From an uncultured Clostridia bacterium (GTDB lineage: Bacteria > Bacillota > Clostridia > Oscillospirales > Acutalibacteraceae), in assembly GCA_945875045.1 (NCBI GenBank), contig CAMCIX010000065.1:1-7726 (forward strand): a stretch of DNA of 7,726 bases, in the 5' to 3' direction. The translations under genes were made by a program, and so were the position numbers. The notes under the pieces are model-generated. The model worked only from the letters and a program-made list of their open reading frames with translations, was not told the origin of the DNA and made no database searches. Positions 1-6,988 of the stretch are shown here, piece by piece (the first letter of the stretch is position 1; each line of letters starts with the position of its first letter).

Positions 1-1
1 A

Positions 2-1036
2 ACAGAGAGAGTATCAATCCAGCTTGCGAATGCGTTAAAGCAAGACGGTACATACGATATTTGCTTTGTAAGCCTTACCGAACAGTCGGAAAACTCGTTT
101 TACCCCCTTGACCCCGAGATAGAAAGGTATCATTTAGGTGAAAAATGGATTAACCCGGGACCCGGATACCTACCGTTAATCGGAAAGCTCAGAAGGCTTA
201 TTAAAGAGAAAAAAATAGATATTATTATAGATATTGATATTGTGCTTGATGTTCTTTCTATACCGGCAACAAGAGGACTTAATACTAAGGTGGTTTCTTG
301 GGAGCATTTTACGGCAGATTTTGAATTATCTGTTTTGTACCGTAGAATGATTTTGAAGTATTCCGTAAAAAGGTCGGATTATGTTGTTGTACTGACGGAC
401 GGCGATTTGGAGGAGTATAATAACAGACTGGGAAGAAAAAATGCAATTTCTCGAATATATAATCCCGTAACCTTCGATTTAAAAAAAGAGCCTTTGACCG
501 AAAGGAAGAATATAATTCTTACGGTCGGTCGACTGGTTCCCGAAAAGGGAACGGAATATGTTGCAAAAATAGCTCTCGATGTATTAAATAAATATCCGGA
601 ATGGCAATGGGTTATTCTCGGCGACGGTATAGAGCGTGATAATCTTGAGAATTTTATTACGGAAAATAATCTTGGGGGCAGACTTATTCTCAAAGGGAGC
701 GTTAAGAATGTGGACTATTATTTGCGGCAGGCGAGTATTTTTGTACTAACCTCTAAGCTTGAGGGGCTGGGCTTAAGTATTTTGGAAGCAAGAGAAATGA
801 AGGTGCCCTGCGTTGCCTTTGATGTAAAAATGGGACCTCGTGAATTAATACATAATGACATAGACGGTTATCTTGCAAGTTCGTTTGACTGTGATGAAAT
901 GGCAAGAAAAATCGAAAAGCTAATTAACGACCCTGAATTAAGAGAGCGTTTTGCGGAAAATGCGTTTTTGTGTATGGATGAATTTCGCATAGATAAAATT
1001 GTAGGGCAATGGAAAAAAGTTTTAAAGCTATTATGA
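2..1036 (+). CDS. Glycosyltransferase family 4 (GT-B fold), 5'-truncated by window edge
   Basis: A retaining GT4-type glycosyltransferase that probably adds one sugar from a nucleotide-sugar to a lipid-linked glycan at the cytoplasmic membrane face. The frame is open from base 2. The first visible residues, TERVSIQLANAL, match the usual early GT4 segment after a GG pair, so only about 15-20 residues are likely missing. A GTG at 242 could be mistaken for the start, but it lies inside the N-terminal Rossmann domain. In the visible 344 residues: SWEHF near 99-103; donor-site GRLVPEKG at about 176-183; LGDG near 207-210; and the EX7E motif E254-GLGLSIL-E262, followed by GPREL. The gene ends in TGA, 18 bases before the next gene. 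The family call is firm; the donor, acceptor and linkage cannot be read from sequence. Confidence 0.93.
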   Translation, partial: TERVSIQLANALKQDGTYDICFVSLTEQSENSFYPLDPEIERYHLGEKWINPGPGYLPLIGKLRRLIKEKKIDIIIDIDIVLDVLSIPATRGLNTKVVSWEHFTADFELSVLYRRMILKYSVKRSDYVVVLTDGDLEEYNNRLGRKNAISRIYNPVTFDLKKEPLTERKNIILTVGRLVPEKGTEYVAKIALDVLNKYPEWQWVILGDGIERDNLENFITENNLGGRLILKGSVKNVDYYLRQASIFVLTSKLEGLGLSILEAREMKVPCVAFDVKMGPRELIHNDIDGYLASSFDCDEMARKIEKLINDPELRERFAENAFLCMDEFRIDKIVGQWKKVLKLL

Positions 1037-1054
1037 CGAATAAGGGAAGAAAGT

Positions 1055-2032
1055 ATGGCTGAGATAAGCATTATCGTGCCTGTTTATCAGGTGGAAAAAT
1101 ACATAAGACAATGTATAGAAAGTATATTAGCCCAAACCTTTACGGATTTTGAGCTGATACTTGTGGACGACGGCTCTAAGGATAATTCGGGTAAAATCTG
1201 CGACGAATACGCCGAAAAGGATAAGCGTATAAGGGTGATTCACAAGGAAAACGACGGTCTTTCTGACGCGCGAAATAAAGGGCTTGATAATGCTTCGGGC
1301 AATTACTTTATGTTTGTTGACGGCGATGATTATATCGCCCCAAATATGGCGGAATGTTTGTATAAAAAAATTTCCGAAGCGAAAGTGGATATTGCCGCCT
1401 GTAATTACCGTTATATTTTTGAGGACGGTAAAAAGGACTTCTCCACCGAAAATAAAGCCGAGATTATAAACGCAAACGAGATATTTTACAACCGAAAAAA
1501 CGAGCGCAATTACGGCTTTTGGACGGTCGCGTGGAACAAGTTGTATAAAGCCGAGACCTTTAAAAAGGTGAGATTTCGATTCGGAAAATACCACGAGGAC
1601 GAGTTCTGGGCTAATGATATTTATCAGATGGATATTAAGGCGGTCACGGTCTCGGAAAGCCTTTATTATTACCGTCAGCGCGGTAACAGTATTATGGGTA
1701 ATAAGAATATTCGGAAATGCTTTGATATTATTGAGGCCTTTGAGGAAAGAATAAATGTTTATTTGAAGGAAGAAAAATATTCAGACCAAGCGTACAAGGT
1801 TTTAATTTATTCGCTGGAGTATTTGAACGAAAGCAAAAAGCTGATAAAAAATGAAGAAGATAAAGAACAGTTTATTGATAAGAAACGGAAAATTAAGAAT
1901 ATAATTAAAAAGCTTAAAAAAAGAAAACTGTCTAAAATACAAAAAGTATCTCTTGTGATTATAGGAATAAATCCGTCTCTTGTGTTTTCCGTAGGAATTA
2001 AATTCCGCGGACTTTTGGAAAGCTTTTTGTAA
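1055..2032 (+). CDS. Glycosyltransferase family 2 (GT-A fold) with basic C-terminal tail
   Basis: An inverting GT2 enzyme of 325 residues that probably extends the lipid-linked repeat unit. The GT-A domain starts at once with ISIIVPVYQ (4-12). The nucleotide-binding DDGS is at 38-41, NDGLSDARNKG at 66-76, and the metal-binding DGDD at 89-92. WNKLY (160-164) and HEDEFW (180-185) follow; this acidic pair is where GT2 enzymes of this type carry the likely catalytic base. The fold ends near 215. A helical region follows, then a strongly basic stretch at 276-297 (13 Lys/Arg in 22) and a hydrophobic tail at 298-315, which suggests membrane association. The ATG has an imperfect AAGGGAAG ribosome binding site at 1042-1049. 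Spacing is 18 bases from the gene before and 21 to the next. Sugar specificity is unknown. Confidence 0.95.
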   Translation: MAEISIIVPVYQVEKYIRQCIESILAQTFTDFELILVDDGSKDNSGKICDEYAEKDKRIRVIHKENDGLSDARNKGLDNASGNYFMFVDGDDYIAPNMAECLYKKISEAKVDIAACNYRYIFEDGKKDFSTENKAEIINANEIFYNRKNERNYGFWTVAWNKLYKAETFKKVRFRFGKYHEDEFWANDIYQMDIKAVTVSESLYYYRQRGNSIMGNKNIRKCFDIIEAFEERINVYLKEEKYSDQAYKVLIYSLEYLNESKKLIKNEEDKEQFIDKKRKIKNIIKKLKKRKLSKIQKVSLVIIGINPSLVFSVGIKFRGLLESFL

Positions 2033-2053
2033 AACGGAGAAGGGGAAAGCAGA

Positions 2054-3262
2054 ATGTATAATATCGGGATTATAATGGGTGGAGTTATGCCTGTTCCGGC
2101 GGTGTGCGGCGGAGCAATCGAAACGCTGATTACAAGCGTGGTAAAAAGGTATTCAAAGGAAGACGGTCTTAAATTGACGGTCTTTTCCGTCTATCATAAA
2201 GAGGCTGTAAAAGCTGCTGAAAAATATCCCGAGGTTAGATTTGTATGGACTCACACGAACACATTTTGGAATTTGGCAAAGCATGCGGTATTTATGGCTG
2301 TGAGGGCTTTAAGCGGCAGGACAATCAGAACTCTGCAAAGACATTATAGCGAAATTGCGCCCGTTATAACAAATGAAAAATTCGACCTGCTTATTGTCGA
2401 GGGGGGAGACGAGCAGGCGGTTATCGATATAGCAAAGGGCTATAAGCGAGAACAGTTGGTTTTCCACGCCCATATTCACTTTATTCCGAGTGAAAAAACC
2501 GCCGACGGCTTCGGTCATATGATAGGTGTAAGCGATTTTGTGACAAGGGAGTACCAAAAGGCGTGTAAAACCCCTGTTAAGGCGTATACTCTTAAAAATG
2601 CGATTGATAGGGACAAATTCAATAAAGAGGTCACCGAGGACGAAAGAAAAGAAATAAGAAAGAAATTAGGACTTGCCGAAGAGGATTTTGTTATTTTTTT
2701 TGTCGGAAGAATTATGCAAATCAAGGGCGTGCGAGAGCTTATAGAAGCGGTTATCGGTTTAAAGGATAAACACATAAAGCTTATGATAATCGGGAGTGCG
2801 AATTTTGGAAAAACAGCGTTTTCACCGTATGCGATAAAGGTAAAGAATTTAGCCGAGGAAAACAGCGACCGTATTATTTTTACGGGATATGTAGATAACA
2901 GTCAGGTTTACAAATATGCGGCGGCTGCTGATGTGCAATGTGTTCCCACCTTGGTTGAGGAAGCGGCGGGGCTGGTTATCCTTGAAGCGATGACCGAGGG
3001 ACTGCCCCTTATAGTGACAAAATCAGGCGGAGTAACCGAGTATATTGACGATACCACCGCCTTAATTATTGAAAGAGAAGGCATTGCAGAAAATCTCAAA
3101 AATGCAATCTGCTATTTAAAAGATAATCCCGAATTAAGAAATCAAATGTCTAAAAACGCTAAGATACAAAGCAAAAAATACGGTGAGGAAACCTATTATA
3201 AGAATTTCGTTAAAACGGTTTATGAAATAATCGAAGAAAATAAAATCGGAGGACAGCAGTAA
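2054..3262 (+). CDS. Glycosyltransferase family 4 (GT-B fold)
   Basis: A complete 402-residue GT4 glycosyltransferase, a usual length for the family. The N-terminal domain opens with a beta strand and the glycine loop PVPAVCGGAIETL (13-25), typical of GT4 enzymes whose loop contacts donor and acceptor. FHAHIHF (137-143) lies in the first domain. The C-terminal donor domain carries VGRIMQIKG (217-225), a sugar-nucleotide phosphate-binding segment with R219 and K224. The EX7E motif is E303-AAGLVIL-E311, followed by GLPLIVTKSGG. There is no signal peptide or membrane segment, so it should work in the cytoplasm at the membrane face. The ATG follows a purine-rich GGAGAAGGGG at 2036-2045. The gene sits between two GT2 genes, ending one base before the next. 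It resembles the CotSA/capsule class of GT4 proteins, but a specific name is not justified. Confidence 0.95.
   Translation: MYNIGIIMGGVMPVPAVCGGAIETLITSVVKRYSKEDGLKLTVFSVYHKEAVKAAEKYPEVRFVWTHTNTFWNLAKHAVFMAVRALSGRTIRTLQRHYSEIAPVITNEKFDLLIVEGGDEQAVIDIAKGYKREQLVFHAHIHFIPSEKTADGFGHMIGVSDFVTREYQKACKTPVKAYTLKNAIDRDKFNKEVTEDERKEIRKKLGLAEEDFVIFFVGRIMQIKGVRELIEAVIGLKDKHIKLMIIGSANFGKTAFSPYAIKVKNLAEENSDRIIFTGYVDNSQVYKYAAAADVQCVPTLVEEAAGLVILEAMTEGLPLIVTKSGGVTEYIDDTTALIIEREGIAENLKNAICYLKDNPELRNQMSKNAKIQSKKYGEETYYKNFVKTVYEIIEENKIGGQQ
3248..3252 (+). promoter_or_regulatory. Ribosome binding site GGAGG for the GT2 gene at 3264
   Basis: A perfect GGAGG lies inside the last codons of the upstream GT4 gene, 11 bases before the ATG at 3264. 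The upstream stop TAA (3260-3262) falls between this site and the start. Terminating ribosomes would therefore stand next to it, which fits translational coupling. Confidence 0.75.
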
Positions 3263-3263
3263 T

Positions 3264-4283
3264 ATGACCGAAAATAAGCCACTTGTAAGTATCATTATGC
3301 CGATCTACAATGCTGAAAGGTATTTAAAAGAAGCAATAGAATCGGTCTTGAATCAGAACTACACAAATTTTGAATTGCTTTTAATAAATGATAGGTCTAC
3401 CGACAACAGCAAGGATATATGCGAAAAATATGCAGAAAAGTATAATAAAATTGTATTGCTCGAAAATAATACGGAAAATCACGGACCGGGACCTACAAGA
3501 AATATCGGGTTAGACAATGCAACCGGTGATTTTATATATTTTATGGACGCGGACGATTGGATTGATGAAAGCCTTTTGCAATGCGCTGTCCGCCGTATTA
3601 TGGAAACAAATGCGGATATTGTGCAATTCGGAGCAGTTTATGAGCGTAATGACGGAAATAACTCCGAAATATATTTACGGAGAGGTAAGGATTTACTTAC
3701 AAAAGATGATATAAAAAAAGATTTTTTTGATTTTTGGAATAAAAATAGAAATTCTCTTTGGATTTATTTTTTCAGAAGAGAAACAGTAAAAACAATAAGA
3801 TATGAAAATATAATAATCGGCGAAGATATTTGCTATATAATGGACGCCCTATGTAATGCAGAAATAATAGCGTACATATCAAAAGCATTATATCATTACC
3901 GTTTTGTGGAAGGCTCTACAAGTCATCGTTGGACCCCAAATACGATAGAGTGCCGAGAGGTTATTTGGAATCACCAAAGAAATTTTTTAGAATCATTTAA
4001 GAGTCATATTTATAAATCGGCATATGCCGAGGTGGCATATGACAATTATATATGGGCAATTTATCAATTAAGTTCAAATTTATGTCCGTTTTCTTATAAA
4101 GAAAAAAAACAACGCTTATCAGAGTTAAACGAAAAAATGGAATTTAATAAATACCGAGGTATATATCGCTTAAAACAGCAGCACGGTATTGATAAGGTGA
4201 AATATATGTTTGTTAAATACCGGTTAGAAAAAATATTATTATTGTTCGGACCTCTATTTTTAAGAACGGTCAGAGGTGAGTGA
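3264..4283 (+). CDS. Glycosyltransferase family 2 (GT-A fold)
   Basis: A complete 339-residue GT2 glycosyltransferase, probably adding one sugar to the lipid-linked unit. Domain order: VSIIMPIYN (8-16); nucleotide-binding segment INDRSTDNS (41-49), where the common DDGS reads NDRS; HGPGPTRNIGLDNATGDF (73-90); and metal-binding DADD (95-98). IGEDICY (185-191) supplies the acidic pair expected at the catalytic base. The last 110 or so residues are helical and basic and end in a short hydrophobic stretch, LEKILLLFGPLFL (321-333), which may touch the membrane. The ATG starts one base after the preceding stop. The base composition is clearly more AT-rich than in the three genes to the left. A perfect 8-base inverted repeat sits inside the gene at 4021-4041. 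Donor and linkage are not predictable. Confidence 0.95.
   Translation: MTENKPLVSIIMPIYNAERYLKEAIESVLNQNYTNFELLLINDRSTDNSKDICEKYAEKYNKIVLLENNTENHGPGPTRNIGLDNATGDFIYFMDADDWIDESLLQCAVRRIMETNADIVQFGAVYERNDGNNSEIYLRRGKDLLTKDDIKKDFFDFWNKNRNSLWIYFFRRETVKTIRYENIIIGEDICYIMDALCNAEIIAYISKALYHYRFVEGSTSHRWTPNTIECREVIWNHQRNFLESFKSHIYKSAYAEVAYDNYIWAIYQLSSNLCPFSYKEKKQRLSELNEKMEFNKYRGIYRLKQQHGIDKVKYMFVKYRLEKILLLFGPLFLRTVRGE
4021..4041. repeat. Perfect inverted repeat within the GT2 gene (8-base arms, 5-base loop)
   Basis: CATATGCC at 4021-4028 and GGCATATG at 4034-4041 are exact reverse complements, separated by GAGGT. The segment encodes the repetitive peptide AYAEVAYD, so the symmetry may be a by-product of repeated Ala-Tyr codons. 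No T-run follows, so it is not an intrinsic terminator. Confidence 0.55.
4273..4279 (+). promoter_or_regulatory. Ribosome binding site GAGGTGA deciding a TTG start
   Basis: GAGGTGA matches seven consecutive bases of the complement of the 16S rRNA 3' end (GGAGGTGATC). It is placed correctly for the TTG at 4285 (five bases after its end). The in-frame GTG at 4276 is part of this same site and has no good site of its own upstream. This favours TTG as the start of the pyruvyl transferase gene. Confidence 0.7.
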
Positions 4284-4284
4284 T

Positions 4285-5484
4285 TTGGCAAACGAAGGAA
4301 TTAACGAAAATAATAAGGTCGGTATTGTTACTTTATATCACGCCAACTATAATTTCGGCGGTTTATTACAGGCTTATGCTTTGCCGAAAGTGTTAAAAGA
4401 ACATTTCGGGGTAGAAGCCGAACAAATAGATTATGTACCTACTGTTCAAAGTGCAAAAGAAGAGCAGGATAATAAAAAAGGTATAGTGAAGTGTTTTTAT
4501 CAAATAATATATAACTTCGGAATTTTTTTCTTTGATAAGGTTAATAAAAGTAATTTAAAATACAGAAAGCAAGTATTTGATAGTTTTATTAATGAGATTC
4601 CTCACGGTGAAACGCCTTATGATTATTATACAATCAACGAAAGTATAAGTAGGTACGGAGTGTTTGTTTGCGGCGGCGACCAAATTTGGAACGACTGTAA
4701 GGAAGATCAAAATATTGAGGTGTATACATTACAGTTCGTTCCTTCGGGATATAAAAAAATAGCATATGCTCCAAGTATGGCTGTTTTAGAAGCAAGTTCA
4801 AGCTTTAAAAAGGTAATGAGCAATGGATTAAACGCTTTAGACGCAGTTTCCGTTCGCGAAAAAAAATCATTGTCAGTACTACAGCAGCTCACAGATAAAA
4901 ATATAGAAGTGGTAGTAGATCCTGTTTTATTGATGACAGCAGACGAATGGACACGCTCAGCAAGGGAAATAAAAAACAAAGGTAAATATATCTTGTGTTA
5001 TTTGTTAGGGGATAGTACACAGCAGCGCGAAGCAGTAAAAAAAGCTGCAAAGCGACTTCGTTTGCCTTTTCTTACATTTCCGCATATCCTTGTAAATGTG
5101 GTTCGCAAATGCGACCTGTTTTTTGGGAATATACACGATTATACATCGGGACCGCGTGAGTTTATCGGTCTTATAAAAAATGCGGAGATGGTAATTACCG
5201 ATTCCTTTCACGCTTGCGTTTTTTCAATGATTTTCAAGACGCCGTTTGCGGTTTTTGAACGCAATAAAATCGGTGAAAAGGGAAATATGAACAGCAGAAT
5301 TTATGATTTTCTTGAAGAATATCATTTGGAAAATCAGTTGGTTACCGAAAAGGAATTAACGGAAATGAAAGAAATTCCGAAAATTGATTTTACTTATGCG
5401 CACGAGCATTGGAAGAAACGCAGGGAAGAATCCCTCCATTATTTGGAGAATGCATTAAAGGATAACCGATATGGAAGAGAATAG
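4285..5484 (+). CDS. Polysaccharide pyruvyl transferase family protein
   Basis: A member of the polysaccharide pyruvyl transferase family (PF04230 type). Characterised members move pyruvate from phosphoenolpyruvate onto a sugar as a ketal, giving the glycan a negative charge. With the TTG start it has 399 residues, usual for the family. Visible hallmarks: KVGIVTLYHANYNFGGLLQA at 11-30; FVCGGDQIWND near 127-137; KKIAYAPSM near 157-165; VSVRE near 188-192; VVDPVLL near 210-216; and the conserved ITDSFHACVFSMIFKTPFAV near 304-323. A GTG at 4276 would add three residues and overlap the upstream gene by eight bases, but TTG has the better ribosome binding site. The common GSDQ(V/I)W motif reads GGDQIW here. 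There is no signal peptide, so the protein is cytoplasmic. Position between glycosyltransferase and flippase genes supports decoration of the repeat unit before export. The exact sugar modified is unknown. Confidence 0.92.
   Translation: MANEGINENNKVGIVTLYHANYNFGGLLQAYALPKVLKEHFGVEAEQIDYVPTVQSAKEEQDNKKGIVKCFYQIIYNFGIFFFDKVNKSNLKYRKQVFDSFINEIPHGETPYDYYTINESISRYGVFVCGGDQIWNDCKEDQNIEVYTLQFVPSGYKKIAYAPSMAVLEASSSFKKVMSNGLNALDAVSVREKKSLSVLQQLTDKNIEVVVDPVLLMTADEWTRSAREIKNKGKYILCYLLGDSTQQREAVKKAAKRLRLPFLTFPHILVNVVRKCDLFFGNIHDYTSGPREFIGLIKNAEMVITDSFHACVFSMIFKTPFAVFERNKIGEKGNMNSRIYDFLEEYHLENQLVTEKELTEMKEIPKIDFTYAHEHWKKRREESLHYLENALKDNRYGRE
5457..5462 (+). promoter_or_regulatory. Ribosome binding site AAAGGA inside the upstream gene
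   Basis: AAAGGA lies eight bases before the ATG at 5471 and wholly within the pyruvyl transferase coding sequence. It supports the ATG that creates a 14-base overlap between the two genes. No other start is needed to keep the conserved flippase N-terminus. Confidence 0.65.
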
Positions 5485-6982
5485 AACCAATAATGTAAAA
5501 AAGAATGTATTTTACAGTTATACAACTACACTTACTACATCAATTATTTCGATCGTATGCAGGACTGTTTTTGTATATACTTTAGGTGCTGATTATTTAG
5601 GCGTTTCGGGATTATTTTCAAATGTATTAGGTCTGCTTTCGTTTTCTGAGTTAGGTATTGGAACTGCAATAAATTTTTCCTTGTATAAGCCTATTGCTGA
5701 AAATGATGAAGAAAAAATTAAATCATTGCTTCATTTATATAAAACGGCTTATAGGATCATTGCAGTTATTGTTGCGATTACCGGACTTCTTATTTTTCCT
5801 TTCTTAAAATATATTGTGAACACGGATATTCCGATGTCCGAAATAAATATTTTTTATTTCATTTTCTTATTTAATACGGTTTCGTCATACTTTGTGACCT
5901 ATAAAACAGCTTATGTTTCCGCCTTACAGAAGGAATATATAGTTACAAATACAACCGCTATTGGTACGGTAGTTACGAATATATGTCAAATTATATTATT
6001 ATTTCTTGGCGGAAACTACCTTATTTTTTTGCTGACTGCTTCAATCATAGGTTTACTGCAAAAAACAATTGCCGTAGTGTATTTGAATAAAAAATATCCT
6101 ATATTGACAGAAAAACAGTCCTTGCCGCTTGACACTCAAACTAAAAGCGGAATATGGAGAAATGTAAAAGCTTTAATTATACATAAAGTCGGTGAAGTGG
6201 CGGTTCATCAGACGGATAATATTATCATCTCGTCATTTGTCAGTACTGCCGCAGTAGGAATCATTTCAAATTACACTATATTGAACACATTTGTCTCTTG
6301 CTTTACTAATGGCTTTTTTAACAGCTTTACAGCGGGTTTCGGAAATATGATTGCAAAGGAATCCAAGGATAAACAAAGGCATATATTTGAAGTATATGAC
6401 TTATTAGGATTTTGGATGTTCGGCTTTGTAATGATCGCTTTTATTACATTATCACAACCTTTTATTACATTATGGTTGGGTAAAAAACTGTTGGTTGATG
6501 ATTTTACAATGGTTTTGTATTTTTTTTCATTATATTTGCAGGGTATGACTATAATTCCATATAATTTTAAAGTTGCTGCGGGAAGATTTAACGAAGATAA
6601 GTGGGTTGCCTTTACTCAGGCGCTCACAAATTTGGTTGCGAGTATAATTGCGGTGAAACTCATAGGACTGCCTGGAGTATATGTCGGAACGATTATACAG
6701 AGAATGATTGTTGTAGCTGTAAGACCGCACATAGTTTTTAAATATGTATTGGAGAAGCGTTCTATTGAATATTATGTGCGTTTCGTAATGAGAACTTTAT
6801 TGGCTTTAGCGTTATGCTTAGTGCTATGGGAAATTAAAAAACTGATATTAGTAGAAGTAACTTTACTAAGATTTTTAGTTATGTGTGTATTAACATTCTT
6901 AATACCAAACATAGCTTTCTTAACCTTGTTTGTAAGGTCTGAATCATTTAAAGATATTTTAGCACGACTAAAAAGGAGATGA
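5471..6982 (+). CDS. Wzx-type polysaccharide repeat-unit flippase (MOP/PST family)
   Basis: A 503-residue integral membrane protein of the PST branch of the MOP exporter superfamily, predicted to flip undecaprenyl-linked repeat units across the membrane. After a short basic N-terminus come hydrophobic segments at about 19-37, 44-66, 94-116, 126-147, 160-180, 183-205, 253-275, 311-330, 343-362, 380-400, 403-425, 437-456 and 462-486. That is close to the 14 usual for the family; some hydrophobic pieces near 232-290 are hard to delimit. Typical sequence: YTLGADYLGVSGLFSNVL (36-53), ELGIGTAI (60-67) and LYKPIAENDEEKI (71-83), as in Firmicutes capsule flippases. The length and N-terminal pattern argue against a Wzy polymerase. 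Its start overlaps the pyruvyl transferase end by 14 bases, suggesting coupled translation. The C-terminus ends in basic KRR. Confidence 0.94.
   Translation: MEENRTNNVKKNVFYSYTTTLTTSIISIVCRTVFVYTLGADYLGVSGLFSNVLGLLSFSELGIGTAINFSLYKPIAENDEEKIKSLLHLYKTAYRIIAVIVAITGLLIFPFLKYIVNTDIPMSEINIFYFIFLFNTVSSYFVTYKTAYVSALQKEYIVTNTTAIGTVVTNICQIILLFLGGNYLIFLLTASIIGLLQKTIAVVYLNKKYPILTEKQSLPLDTQTKSGIWRNVKALIIHKVGEVAVHQTDNIIISSFVSTAAVGIISNYTILNTFVSCFTNGFFNSFTAGFGNMIAKESKDKQRHIFEVYDLLGFWMFGFVMIAFITLSQPFITLWLGKKLLVDDFTMVLYFFSLYLQGMTIIPYNFKVAAGRFNEDKWVAFTQALTNLVASIIAVKLIGLPGVYVGTIIQRMIVVAVRPHIVFKYVLEKRSIEYYVRFVMRTLLALALCLVLWEIKKLILVEVTLLRFLVMCVLTFLIPNIAFLTLFVRSESFKDILARLKRR
6973..6978 (+). promoter_or_regulatory. 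Ribosome binding site AAGGAG for the last GT2 gene
   Basis: AAGGAG, continuing as AAGGAGATGAT, overlaps the last codons of the flippase gene and lies ten bases before the ATG at 6989. This decides the start of the edge-truncated GT2. The nearby GTG at 6985 is in a different frame. Confidence 0.75.
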
Positions 6983-6988
6983 TAGTGA

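Noticed and set aside
379..693. A 104-codon open frame on the minus strand
   Set aside because: It is antisense to the GT4 coding region. Its composition is low-complexity and serine-rich, and it shows no family features.
242..1036. A separate 264-residue gene starting at the GTG at 242
   Set aside because: The frame is open back to base 2 and encodes a normal GT4 N-terminal domain. The GTG is an internal valine codon with no good ribosome binding site.
1037..1054. Possible promoter in the gap between the first two genes
   Set aside because: Eighteen bases are too few for a -35/-10 pair, and the gap is taken up by the ribosome binding site.
1127..1594. A 155-codon open frame on the minus strand
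   Set aside because: It lies entirely within the well-supported GT2 gene, has no recognisable domain, and its neighbours on that strand are also only shadows of plus-strand genes.
1994..2006. Inverted repeat GGAATT-A-AATTCC near the end of the first GT2 gene
   Set aside because: The arms are six bases with a one-base centre, inside coding sequence and without a T-run. This is expected by chance in AT-rich DNA.
2033..2053. Possible terminator or promoter in the gap before the second GT4 gene
   Set aside because: There is no stem with a T-run. The gap is purine-rich and serves as a ribosome binding region.
2162..2184. Direct repeat GACGGTCTT (2162-2170 and 2176-2184)
   Set aside because: A nine-base repeat occurring twice inside a coding region, encoding different peptides and showing no array or element boundary.
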